DNA of 64,000 nt from Eubacteriales bacterium (GTDB lineage Bacteria; Bacillota; Clostridia; Lachnospirales; Lachnospiraceae). Of the stretch, positions 25,792-32,999 are shown in pieces. The stretch spans positions 186,001 to 250,000 of the forward strand of contig JAUNGC010000001.1 in the NCBI GenBank assembly GCA_030524745.1, given 5' to 3'. The notes below the pieces were generated by a model, which was not told where the DNA came from, ran no database searches, and worked only from the letters and a program-made list of their open reading frames with translations. Each line of letters starts with the position of its first letter. Positions within the stretch are counted from its first letter, which is position 1. Both the position numbers and the translations under genes were made by a program.

Positions 25792-25830
25792 ACGCCGGCC
25801 GGCAAGCCATATCCCCCTGCCGGCCGGCGC
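25792..25830 (-). other. GC-rich hairpin between cbiK and cbiL
   Basis: A 12-13 base pair stem (GCGCCGGCCGGCA with TGCCGGCCGGCGT) and a 13-base loop, with no T run after it. It could stabilise or process the mRNA and change expression between cbiK and the rest of the operon; no direct evidence. Confidence 0.6.
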
Positions 25831-25891
25831 CTCAATTTCTACGGTAATATCCTGCAACAGTCCGTCCTGCCGCCCTTACGATATTCCCGCA

Positions 25892-26665
25892 TTATCCGAT
25901 CAATTCTTCATATTTTTCCCGATAGATCGCGCGAAACTGCGGATATTCCCCCAGCCCTTTCACAACTGCGCAGACCGGATATCCCGCCTGCCCGATCTTC
26001 GTCACATAGGAATCTTCTTCTCCGGCCATATCGTTGTGCGCATGATCTCCCGCCACCACCATAAAGGGATGCACGATCACCTTTTCTATATTACCACACT
26101 TCTCCATAAATCGTAAAGCATCATCCAGATCGGGCCTCGCTTCCACCGATGCAATCCGGACATTCGTAAGTCCCGCCTGCATGAGCGCATCGTTCATCTG
26201 CTCATACCGGATATTCGCATCATCCTCCGTCCCATGCCCCATCAGCACATAAAAATTTTCTTCCCGAAAATCCAGCATGTCCCGAAGCACCGCAATTACC
26301 CTGCCGCAGTCTTTTTCCTCTCCCAGCACCGGAGTCGCGATTTTCATTTCCCGAAAAGAAGAACGATATTGTTCCAGCGCCCGCACCATTTTATCATATT
26401 CCATTCCCGGAATCATATGGGACGGAATCACATAAAGCTTCTCGATTCCTTCCGCTTTTGCCCGCGCAGCAGCCTCCTGCACCGTGTCGATATGCAGTTT
26501 TTCCTCTTCCGCCACCTTCTTAATAATCATCCCGCTGGTATAAGCGGCAAAAACCCGGATTCCCCTCCCCGTTTCCTTTAACTCTTCATAAATACGCTCC
26601 AGGCTGTTCTCTCTCGCCTCCCGGTAGCTTGTGCCAAAACTGACGAATAAAATTGCTGATCTCAT
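25892..26665 (-). CDS. cbiK: sirohydrochlorin cobaltochelatase
   Basis: A 257-residue class II chelatase that inserts cobalt into sirohydrochlorin and starts the anaerobic corrin route. It begins MRSAILFVSFGTSYREARE; ipsilateral metal-ligand candidates are the histidines in MGHGTEDDANIRYEQ and HPFMVVAGDHAHNDMAG, as in CbiK. It is the first gene of the operon and directly follows the adenosylcobalamin riboswitch, so its expression should fall when coenzyme B12 is plentiful. No signal peptide, so it is cytosolic. Confidence 0.95.
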   Translation of the reverse strand: MRSAILFVSFGTSYREARENSLERIYEELKETGRGIRVFAAYTSGMIIKKVAEEEKLHIDTVQEAAARAKAEGIEKLYVIPSHMIPGMEYDKMVRALEQYRSSFREMKIATPVLGEEKDCGRVIAVLRDMLDFREENFYVLMGHGTEDDANIRYEQMNDALMQAGLTNVRIASVEARPDLDDALRFMEKCGNIEKVIVHPFMVVAGDHAHNDMAGEEDSYVTKIGQAGYPVCAVVKGLGEYPQFRAIYREKYEELIG

Positions 26666-26776
26666 ATTTCTCTCCTGTTTTCAAAATGAAACGACCGCAG
26701 AATTTACCTTCTATTTATTCAGCGGAAATAAAAAAGTCCGCTCATCTATGCATTCCTGCGGCGATAAGCAGACACC

Positions 26777-26804
26777 AAAAAAGCCCTTTCAAAAGAGCGT
26801 TTTT
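26777..26804 (-). terminator. terminator of the riboswitch expression platform
   Basis: On the minus strand GCTCTTT-TGA-AAGGGC is followed by TTTTTT, between the aptamer and cbiK. It would be the off-state terminator. Confidence 0.75.
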
Positions 26805-26836
26805 ATAAGTGCCCGTACATCGCAGGTCTTATAATG

Positions 26837-27027
26837 CCGAATGAAAAGGCAGGTCTTCTGACTTTAGCTTCTTCGCATCCTTTCGTCTTCCCATTTTCAC
26901 AGTGACCGCCTTTTCGGCCAAAAGAACGCTCCGCATACACAGCGACGGGATCGTCCGGGATTCTCACCCGGTTCCCTATTATCCCAAACCACAGCGCATG
27001 GCTGCTTTGGGCACCTTTTCATTTTCA
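26837..27027 (-). promoter_or_regulatory. adenosylcobalamin (cobalamin) riboswitch
   Basis: The minus strand carries the B12-box features: AGGGAACCGGGTGAGAATCC, CCGTCGCTGT, GTCACTGTGAAAATGGGAAG and CAGAAGACCTGCC. The closing helix is ATGAAAAGG with CCTTTTCAT. It precedes cbiK with a terminator at 26777-26804 and a promoter at 27037-27065, so it should shut off the 18-kb cobalamin operon when the coenzyme binds. Confidence 0.95.
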
Positions 27028-27036
27028 GTTTTTCTC

Positions 27037-27065
27037 AGTATATCATCCTGTCAGGGAAACTGCAA
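27037..27065 (-). promoter_or_regulatory. promoter of the cobalamin operon
   Basis: Minus strand TTGCAG (27060-27065), 17 bases, TATACT (27037-27042), directly upstream of the riboswitch aptamer. Confidence 0.7.
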
Positions 27066-27087
27066 TCCACTAATATGCATAGATCGG

Positions 27088-27942
27088 TTACTGCACAAGA
27101 CTCATTTTTCCGCCAATTATAATTCCCTTCGCATCATTCCCGTGCCCAATGTCTTTCGTAACTGCAACCGGCAAATCCTTTCCCGCAAATTTTCTTACAA
27201 GCATTTCCATAGTCGGAACACATTTTTCAGCTTCCATTTGCGTAAAGGTTCCCAGCAAAATGCCCGCCGCCTTATCAAAAGCGCCCAACTGCTGCAACTG
27301 ACACAAGTAGGTTTCCATTTGCGATACCATACCGCTATAACTCTCCAATAATAATATTTTATCCTTCAGATCCGGCATAAATTCTGTCCCGGCAAGCTTC
27401 AAAAAGCATCTGATATTACCGCCCACCACAATTCCCTGCATCTCTTTTTGACGGATAAAATGACAATTTATATGAAACAATTCATCTCCATGCCCGATTA
27501 CGGTGTTGCGAAAATTTGCAATCTGCCGATTCCTGTCTTCATAAATAAGATTCCGGATCTGATACAAAACAGACGCTTTTCCCGTTTTTGTATAGATCGC
27601 ATTCAGGACCGTCGTCAGATCACTGTATCCCCAAAACAGTTTAGAACTGTTCGCAATGATATCATAATCAAGATATGGCAGAATACCGTTTGCAATATCT
27701 CCCCCGGAAATATCAAAGATACCTTTTATCCCGTCGTCCATATAAAAATCCATGAGCGCCTGCGCACGTTCCCTGGCCATACCGCTAAAAACGCCATCTT
27801 TTTCATAAATGCACCCGCCAAATACCGGCTGCAGCCCCATGGACACTAAGACCGCTTCCAAAGTCTGAAGTTTCCCGGCATATTCCCTTTTCTGCCCGTT
27901 TGAACAACAAACGATTCCTATCTTATCTCCGCGCTCAAGCAT
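27088..27942 (-). CDS. S66 family peptidase (LD-carboxypeptidase/MccF-like)
   Basis: A 284-residue serine peptidase of family S66. The nucleophile Ser lies in LFWGYSDLTTVLNA, and FDISGGDIANGILPYLDYD precedes it; GIVVGGNIRCFLKLAGTEF, LLLESYSG and the late KDIGHGND supply the Glu and His positions. S66 members are cytosolic L,D-carboxypeptidases recycling murein tetrapeptide (LdcA) or hydrolases of microcin C-type toxins (MccF). The sequence does not decide between them. It stands alone next to a P-loop remnant, not in a wall operon. Start ATG 27942 follows GGAGAG. Confidence 0.88.
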   Translation of the reverse strand: MLERGDKIGIVCCSNGQKREYAGKLQTLEAVLVSMGLQPVFGGCIYEKDGVFSGMARERAQALMDFYMDDGIKGIFDISGGDIANGILPYLDYDIIANSSKLFWGYSDLTTVLNAIYTKTGKASVLYQIRNLIYEDRNRQIANFRNTVIGHGDELFHINCHFIRQKEMQGIVVGGNIRCFLKLAGTEFMPDLKDKILLLESYSGMVSQMETYLCQLQQLGAFDKAAGILLGTFTQMEAEKCVPTMEMLVRKFAGKDLPVAVTKDIGHGNDAKGIIIGGKMSLVQ

Positions 27943-27978
27943 GTATCTCTCCTATCAGATGTCTTCTTATAAATCCCG

Positions 27979-28095
27979 TCAAGTCCCCAAACACTCCAGC
28001 AGCCCACACCTGATAAAATAAATTGAGGCTAATACATGAGCAAGTGTTGACTTTCCGCCCCCATTCAGGCCGAAAATCGCTATTCCCCGAATCAT
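27979..28095 (-). pseudogene. N-terminal remnant of a P-loop ATPase/kinase
   Basis: A 38-codon frame with a strong ribosome site (GAGGGG, 5 bases) encodes MIRGIAIFGLNGGGKSTLAH and then stops after LECLGT. The Walker A GLNGGGKST is intact but the rest of the domain is missing. It looks like the 5' end of a nucleotide kinase or AAA protein whose remainder was lost. Confidence 0.65.
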
Positions 28096-28173
28096 TTTTA
28101 CCCCTCGTCCAATTATCATTTATCACTTTTTTTGCCTATTGAAAGTATCTAAACTTCTTTACCAAAATGTAGT

Positions 28174-28809
28174 TTATCTACAAAGCTTAAAACTCCTCTC
28201 TACAATCAAAAGAGTTTCCTCCACTGTTCTTTGCTCATCGCGCAAAACCACATTAAAACCAGAATTCAAAAACTCATTGTACTTTTCTTGTGAATTTATT
28301 CTTTTTAAGCACTCTTTGAAATTTTCTATCGCTTGCTCAGGGTCATCTTCCTTTAACAATAATTTGTACAGAAATTGTTTTTCCTTATCAGGACGGTCAA
28401 AAAAACGTTTAACCGAAGTATCCGGATCAGCAAGCATAATCACTACATGATCTTTGTCTGAAATTTGCATTAACACTTCAACAGGAATATTTGTATCCAC
28501 AAATATTTTTGTGTTTTGTCCTTCTAATTTTTTTAATAGTTCCAGTTCTAAAATTGTACATTCTTTTATACACCCGTTTATCCAGGCTTCGTATTCATCA
28601 GGAGTTCTTCTGATAAAGTCACTCCAGTCCTTTAAATCCCGCGTATACGTCAGACAAGGATACTCTTCTCCGCATAAATCGTCAATCAACGTATCATGGT
28701 AATTTTCTTCACAGGCAATGCCATTATATTTTTTTGCTAATAATTTAACCATAGTTGATTTCCCGGCATATGCTGTTCCATTTATGAAATAAACATTATT
28801 AAATCTCAT
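28174..28809 (-). CDS. P-loop kinase-like protein (AAA family), unassigned
   Basis: A 211-residue protein with Walker A at the N-terminus (VYFINGTAYAGKSTMVKLL) and a kinase-like lid region rich in Asp/Arg (DTSVKRFFDRPDKEKQFL). The middle VDTNIPVEVLMQISDKDHVVIML fits a Walker B-like strand. It resembles small-molecule or nucleotide kinases of the AAA_33/CPT type; substrate unknown. ATG at 28809 follows GAGGT closely. A promoter lies at 28932-28960 and the truncated P-loop gene just downstream. A/T-rich codons (TTTTGTCC, AATTTT) differ from the GC-rich cobalamin genes beside it, which hints at recent acquisition. Confidence 0.65.
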   Translation of the reverse strand: MRFNNVYFINGTAYAGKSTMVKLLAKKYNGIACEENYHDTLIDDLCGEEYPCLTYTRDLKDWSDFIRRTPDEYEAWINGCIKECTILELELLKKLEGQNTKIFVDTNIPVEVLMQISDKDHVVIMLADPDTSVKRFFDRPDKEKQFLYKLLLKEDDPEQAIENFKECLKRINSQEKYNEFLNSGFNVVLRDEQRTVEETLLIVERSFKLCR

Positions 28810-28931
28810 ACCTCATCTTGCAGCTTTCAATTTGTGATTAATTATGATATTTCCTTGCATCTCCTTATATCATCATAGAAGACTTACGCACCAAATCATC
28901 AAAAATCATTATGATTTCAATTCTATTTTTC

Positions 28932-28960
28932 ATTATATTACACATTATTCTGTTTGTCAC
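28932..28960 (-). promoter_or_regulatory. promoter upstream of the P-loop kinase-like gene
   Basis: Minus strand GTGACA (28955-28960), 17 bases, perfect TATAAT (28932-28937), about 120 bases before the start at 28809. Confidence 0.6.
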
Positions 28961-29055
28961 TTGCTTTCGGGCATATGCCCGGGAGGAACGCGCCCATCGG
29001 TCATAAGTCACCGCACTATGGGCTTGCCATTTTTTATGCGGCTGTCATTTTTTAT

Positions 29056-29337
29056 GCGGCCCGCCGCCCCTGCCCCGCCCGGCGTTTGGGGACGCGCAGG
29101 TATTTGCAGCCATGACTTATATTCAAACCGGTGAAATTCCCCAAAGCGTCAGGACGTTCCTGTGATCCAATGCGCACTGTCTGAGCGGCAAAGCTTCGCT
29201 TTGACGCGAGTTTGCGCATTGGATCGCAGTATGGAATGTACTGACGCTTTGGCCGGAATTTCCCGGTTTGAATATCGGAATGGCAAAAATACCTGTGCGC
29301 CCCCAAACGCCGGGCGGGGCAGGGGTGGCGGGCCGCA
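29056..29337. repeat. 282-base imperfect palindrome (III)
   Basis: Fills most of the 607-base gap between the kinase-like gene and the Fur-like gene. The outermost arms pair GCGGCCCGCC and CCCTGCCCCGCCCGGCGTTT with their complements at the right end; inner arms pair GATCCAATGCGC with GCGCATTGGATC. The top contains CTGTCTGAGCG, a small AAAGCTTCGCTTT hairpin and GCGAGTTT, the same loop pieces as the repeat at 16470-16678. Just outside the left arm an 18-base unit (CATTTTTTATGCGGC core) is repeated in tandem at 29030-29060. No credible gene lies here. Confidence 0.9.
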
Positions 29338-29416
29338 TAACCCCCGGCAGACCACACAAAAAAACCGCCGCAAACGTGTTTTTCACTCCGTCTGCAACGG
29401 TCTTTTCTTCATACTT

Positions 29417-29827
29417 TTATCCTGCATTTGAGCAGGTTTTTGCGGTTACGCTACGCACCTTTTGTTCGTTCAGATACCCGCAGGAGCGAAGCCCTGCCTG
29501 AATAATGTGGTTCCAGTTTTTCGCAGAAAGCGCGATGACTGTGTTATCATCCAGTTCGATTGTGCAGGCGTTTTCTTCCTCGCTCTCCAGGCCGCATTCT
29601 ATTTTATACATGTTTTTCCTGCTGATCGCGCCGATTTCTTCCAGCGTGTTAATCATGCGGTAAACAGTAGCGGAACCGATCTTCTCATCCTTCGCATAGG
29701 CTTTGTAATAAATTTCCTTGCAGCAGGAGCAGTCCTCTTCCAGTATGATATCCAAAAGCATAAGTCTCTGCTTTGTAATCCTGTAACCTTTTTCTTTCAG
29801 TTTCTGAATAACGATTTCCTTCTGCAT
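29417..29827 (-). CDS. Fur family-like transcriptional regulator
   Basis: A 136-residue winged-helix protein. GYRITKQRLMLLDIIL and GSATVYRMINTLEEIGAI are the Fur/PerR DNA-binding helices. EEDCSCCKEIY between them is Cys-rich. The C-terminal half lacks the usual HHHDH metal site and the CxxC pair; instead it is a short beta-rich tail (LDDNTVIALSAKNW) ending in CGYLNEQKV. This suggests a modified or reduced metal-sensing domain. The ATG at 29827 is 2 bases past the stop of the FeoB-associated gene, so it is co-translated with iron-uptake genes and probably regulates iron uptake. Confidence 0.8.
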   Translation of the reverse strand: MQKEIVIQKLKEKGYRITKQRLMLLDIILEEDCSCCKEIYYKAYAKDEKIGSATVYRMINTLEEIGAISRKNMYKIECGLESEEENACTIELDDNTVIALSAKNWNHIIQAGLRSCGYLNEQKVRSVTAKTCSNAG

Positions 29828-29829
29828 TG

Positions 29830-29967
29830 TCAGCCGCAATGTCCTCCGCAATTTTTGCAGTCACCGCCGCATTGCAGCGATTTCCCGTTTTTCTTGTCAC
29901 GTACCATGCTTCTGATGACCAGACCGACGACGCCGGCCAGAACGAGTAAAACTATCACAGTTCCCAT
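29830..29967 (-). CDS. FeoB-associated Cys-rich membrane protein
   Basis: A 45-residue protein too short for most gene callers. It begins MGTVIVLLVLAGVVGL, a single membrane helix with start just after a perfect GGAGGTG ribosome site, then RSMVRDKKNGKS and a Cys-rich tail CGGDCKNCGGHCG. This layout (helix, basic stretch, C-x3-C-x2-C-x3-C) is the FeoB-associated family that often follows feoB. It lies 117 bases after feoB and 2 bases before the Fur-like gene, so it belongs to the iron operon. Confidence 0.9.
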   Translation of the reverse strand: MGTVIVLLVLAGVVGLVIRSMVRDKKNGKSLQCGGDCKNCGGHCG

Positions 29968-30035
29968 GAAAACACCTCCGTCACCATTATTTGCCACAAC
30001 CAAACGTTTGCATCACTTAGTTCAATTGTTTTTTG

Positions 30036-30073
30036 AAAGGCAGAAAACCGCCCGCCGGCTGCCTTCTGCCTTT
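30036..30073 (-). terminator. hairpin after feoB, weak terminator or attenuator
   Basis: AAAGGCAGAA pairs with TTCTGCCTTT around an 18-base GC-rich centre, followed on the minus strand by CAAAAAA rather than a T run. It may weaken or process the transcript between feoB and the FeoB-associated gene. Confidence 0.4.
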
Positions 30074-30084
30074 ATCATAAATCA

Positions 30085-32259
30085 TTATTTTGCAGATGCT
30101 ACTTTTTTCAAATCAACCTTTAATGTCTTGCTCTCCTGGTAAGGTCTGAACAGCAGATAGATGAATCCGATTACCAGCAGGATTGCCACTACCGTACCGA
30201 TTCCGAAGCCGCCGCCTGTAAACAGATTGCCGAGCTGGAATACGCAGAGGGAAACCACATAAGCCAAAATTGTCTGATAACCGATCGCAAACCAGAACCA
30301 CTTCGCATTGTTCATCTCTCTCTTAATCGCGCCCATTGCCGCGAAGCAGGGTGCGCAAAGAAGGTTGAATACCAGGAAGGAATATGCTGCAACCGCCGTC
30401 ATGCTGCCTGCAAGCTGTCCCCAGATTTCCGCGCCGTCTTCCGCAACTTCCGCAAAGCCGAACAGAACGCCGAAGGTGCCGACTACGTTTTCTTTTGCAA
30501 TCAGACCGGTCACCGCTGCAACCGCCATCTTCCAGTCGCCCCAGCCAAGAGGCGTAAAGATCGGAGCGATCACGCCGCCGATGCTTGCCAGGATGGAGTT
30601 GTTCAGATCTTCCACCATGCCGAAGCCATTTTCAAAGCCGAAGCTCATCAGGAACCAGAGAACGATGGTGGACAGCAGAATGATCGTGCCGGCCTTTTTA
30701 ATGAAGGACCAGCCTCTCTCCCACATGCTGCGAAGCACATTGCCCACGGTAGGCCAATGGTAAGCGGGGAGCTCCATAACGAAGGGAGCGGGATCTCCTG
30801 CGAACATCTTTGTTTTCTTTAAAATAATACCGGAGCAGATAATCGCCGCAATTCCTACGAAATATGCGCTGGGTGCTACCCACCATGCGCCGTCAAACAG
30901 CGCGCCCGCAATCAGGGCAATGATCGGAAGTTTCGCGCCGCAGGGAATGAAGGTCGTCGTCATGATCGTCATCTTGCGGTCTCTGTCGTTTTCAATCGTT
31001 CTGGACGCCATAACGCCGGGAACGCCGCATCCGGTACCGATCAGCATCGGAATGAAGGACTTGCCGGAAAGACCAAACTTTCTGAAAATACGGTCCATGA
31101 TGAAGGCAACTCTCGCCATATAACCGCACGCTTCCAGGAATGCCAGGAAAATGAACAGCACCAGCATCTGGGGAACAAAGCCCAATACCGCGCCGACGCC
31201 CGCTACAATACCGTCAAGGATCAGTCCGGACAGCCAGTCTGCACAGCCGATCGCATTCAGCAGTCCTTCCACCAGAACCGGAATCCCCGGGATTTCCAAA
31301 CCGAACAAACTCCAGCCTTCGCCGAAGACGCCGTCGTTTGCCCAGTTTGTCGCCCAGTCGCCTACAGTTGTAACGGATACATAATATACCAAAAACATAA
31401 CTACCGCGAAAATCGGCAGCGCCAGCCAGCGGTTCGTCACGATCCGGTCAATTTTATCGGAGGTAGTCAGTTTTTCTTTGCGGTTCTTCTTGTAACACTC
31501 ACCGATGATGGAAGAAATGTAGACATATCTCTCGTTTGTGATGATGCTTTCCGTATCATCGTCGAATTTCTCTTCCAGACTCTTGATCTCGGCGGATACA
31601 TCGGGAACCGCCGTCATCTGACCGGCGATCTTATCGTCTTTTTCCAAAAGCTTAATTGCGAAAAATCTCTTCTGCTCTTCCGGAACGCTGCCTCCCAGCT
31701 TTTCTTCAACCCTGCGGATCGCGTCTTCCACTTCAGGCGCGAACTCGTGTACCGGAGCCGCCGCATTTTTCTTCTGCGCGAGCGCTACGGCTTTCTCCGC
31801 CGCCTTCTGGATTCCTGTTCCCTTCAGCGCGGAAATTTCCACAACCTCGCAGCCCAGCTTTTTGCTCAGCTTATCCGCATAAATCTTGTCGCCCGTTTTT
31901 TCCAGGACGTCGATCATGTTTACGGCCATAACAACCGGAATGCCAAGTTCCATGATCTGTGTGGACAGATACAGGTTTCTTTCAATGTTCGTGCCGTCCA
32001 CGATGTTGATAATCGCATCCGGTCTCTCTGCAATCAGATAATTTCTCGCCACCACTTCTTCCAGCGTGTAAGGCGACAAAGAATAAATACCCGGTAAGTC
32101 CATGATGGTAACATCTTTGTGACCCTTTAACTTACCTTCCTTTTTCTCCACCGTTACGCCGGGCCAGTTGCCAACAAACTGGTTGGAACCTGTCAGCGCA
32201 TTGAATAATGTTGTTTTTCCGCAGTTCGGGTTACCTGCTAACGCAATTTTAATTGCCAT
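30085..32259 (-). CDS. feoB: ferrous iron transport protein B
   Basis: A 724-residue inner-membrane Fe(II) transporter. The N-terminal GTPase has G1 GNPNCGKTTLFN, G3 DLPGIYSLSPY and G4 NMID; a helical linker follows to about 270. The membrane region shows the duplicated Gate motifs (FVPQMLVLFIFLAFLEACGY, GCGVPGVMASRTI, LIAKENVVGTFG), with CAPCFAA carrying the conserved cysteine. The two feoA genes lie upstream on the same strand and the FeoB-associated protein and Fur-like regulator downstream, making a compact ferrous-iron operon. Two DtxR-like boxes in the upstream gaps suggest metal-dependent control. Confidence 0.97.
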   Translation of the reverse strand: MAIKIALAGNPNCGKTTLFNALTGSNQFVGNWPGVTVEKKEGKLKGHKDVTIMDLPGIYSLSPYTLEEVVARNYLIAERPDAIINIVDGTNIERNLYLSTQIMELGIPVVMAVNMIDVLEKTGDKIYADKLSKKLGCEVVEISALKGTGIQKAAEKAVALAQKKNAAAPVHEFAPEVEDAIRRVEEKLGGSVPEEQKRFFAIKLLEKDDKIAGQMTAVPDVSAEIKSLEEKFDDDTESIITNERYVYISSIIGECYKKNRKEKLTTSDKIDRIVTNRWLALPIFAVVMFLVYYVSVTTVGDWATNWANDGVFGEGWSLFGLEIPGIPVLVEGLLNAIGCADWLSGLILDGIVAGVGAVLGFVPQMLVLFIFLAFLEACGYMARVAFIMDRIFRKFGLSGKSFIPMLIGTGCGVPGVMASRTIENDRDRKMTIMTTTFIPCGAKLPIIALIAGALFDGAWWVAPSAYFVGIAAIICSGIILKKTKMFAGDPAPFVMELPAYHWPTVGNVLRSMWERGWSFIKKAGTIILLSTIVLWFLMSFGFENGFGMVEDLNNSILASIGGVIAPIFTPLGWGDWKMAVAAVTGLIAKENVVGTFGVLFGFAEVAEDGAEIWGQLAGSMTAVAAYSFLVFNLLCAPCFAAMGAIKREMNNAKWFWFAIGYQTILAYVVSLCVFQLGNLFTGGGFGIGTVVAILLVIGFIYLLFRPYQESKTLKVDLKKVASAK

Positions 32260-32333
32260 CTCTCATGCTCCTTTTCCCTCTGATAAGAATTTATGTATTG
32301 CTTCTATCGGAGATTTGATATGCCTTTCTTAAA

Positions 32334-32347
32334 TTAGAAAAAACTAA
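32334..32347 (-). promoter_or_regulatory. DtxR-like box between feoA and feoB
   Basis: On the minus strand the dyad TTAG-N6-CTAA reads AGGTTAGTTTTTTCTAA in context, closely like the box at 32869-32884. The DtxR/IdeR consensus is TTAGGTTAGSCTAACCTAA. It lies 75 bases upstream of the feoB start and could mark an internal iron-controlled promoter. Confidence 0.5.
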
Positions 32348-32364
32348 CCTATGTCCTGAAAAAA

Positions 32365-32586
32365 TTATTCCACTTCGATCATCTCGGCGTCCGCTTTCCG
32401 CAGAGACAATTCATATCCCCTTACGGTTACTTCGACCGGATCTCCCAAAGGCGCAACTTTTCTCACGTAAACCGTAACGCCCTTTGTGATGCCCATATCC
32501 ATAATTCTTCTCTTGACCGGGCCGTCTCCTGTCAGCTTCTTCACCGTAACGGTTTGACCGCAGGCTACTTCCTTCAATGTCTTCAT
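32365..32586 (-). CDS. feoA: FeoA family protein
   Basis: A 73-residue SH3-like protein. It has MDMGITKGVTVYVRKVAPLGDPVEVTV, the FeoA core (GMxxGxxVxVxxxAPLGDPxxVxV). FeoA is a small cytosolic partner that stimulates FeoB. It lies between the other feoA and feoB; start ATG 32586 follows AGGAGG. Confidence 0.95.
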   Translation of the reverse strand: MKTLKEVACGQTVTVKKLTGDGPVKRRIMDMGITKGVTVYVRKVAPLGDPVEVTVRGYELSLRKADAEMIEVE

Positions 32587-32611
32587 TTTGACTCCTCCTA
32601 ATAAGAATTTT

Positions 32612-32824
32612 TCAGACCATTATCCGATTGGCCATATCTTTGCCGATAGCTATCCTGGAATCTTTGATATTTACAATCAGGTTACCACCGGTTTGTGAAA
32701 CGACAGTTACTATGCCGCCGGTTACAAAACCAAGGTTTTCCAGAAATTTACGGGTCTCTTCTTTCCCGCCAACCCTCTTGATAACGTTAGGTTCTCCTTC
32801 CTTCACCATTGATAACGGCATCAT
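32612..32824 (-). CDS. feoA: second FeoA family protein
   Basis: A 70-residue SH3-like protein, first gene of the iron operon: MMPLSMVKEGEPNVIKRVGG, then FLENLGFVTGGIVTVVSQTGG and the end KDSRIAIGKDMANRI. Two consecutive ATGs (32824 and 32821) follow GAGG, and either may be used. Pairs of divergent feoA genes before feoB are common in Clostridia. The DtxR-like dyad at 32869-32884 is 45 bases upstream. Confidence 0.92.
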   Translation of the reverse strand: MMPLSMVKEGEPNVIKRVGGKEETRKFLENLGFVTGGIVTVVSQTGGNLIVNIKDSRIAIGKDMANRIMV

Positions 32825-32868
32825 TTCATCCTCTTTTCTCTTTTTGATAACTGTTCTCAACTACAGTA

Positions 32869-32884
32869 GTTAGTATATGCTAAC
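32869..32884 (-). promoter_or_regulatory. DtxR-like operator upstream of the feo operon
   Basis: GTTAG-CATATA-CTAAC on the minus strand (16 bases, perfect dyad in its arms). It shares AGGTTAG-N6-CTAA with the box at 32334-32347 and lies directly before the first feoA. Confidence 0.6.
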
Positions 32885-32947
32885 CTTTATCAGTTGTCAA
32901 GTACAATTTCTCAATTTTTTATGAAGATATAACGCAAGAAAAATGGC

Positions 32948-32983
32948 AAAAAGACCGATGCAGAATTTGTCTGTGCATCGGCC
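32948..32983 (-). terminator. terminator of the PTS gene
   Basis: CCGATGCA pairs with TGCATCGG around an 11-base loop; the minus-strand 3' side ends in GGTCTTTTT. It lies 17 bases past the stop at 33000. Confidence 0.85.
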
Positions 32984-32999
32984 TGTTTTATCGATATTT

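Noticed and set aside
27935-28126. 63-codon frame over the P-loop remnant
   Set aside because: It is a different frame from the Walker A peptide; the good ribosome site and GLNGGGKST belong to the frame 27979-28095.
29052-29386. Several overlapping frames in both directions at 29.1 kb
   Set aside because: They arise from the GC-rich palindrome: the same low-complexity peptides appear in both directions as a result of the inverted repeat.
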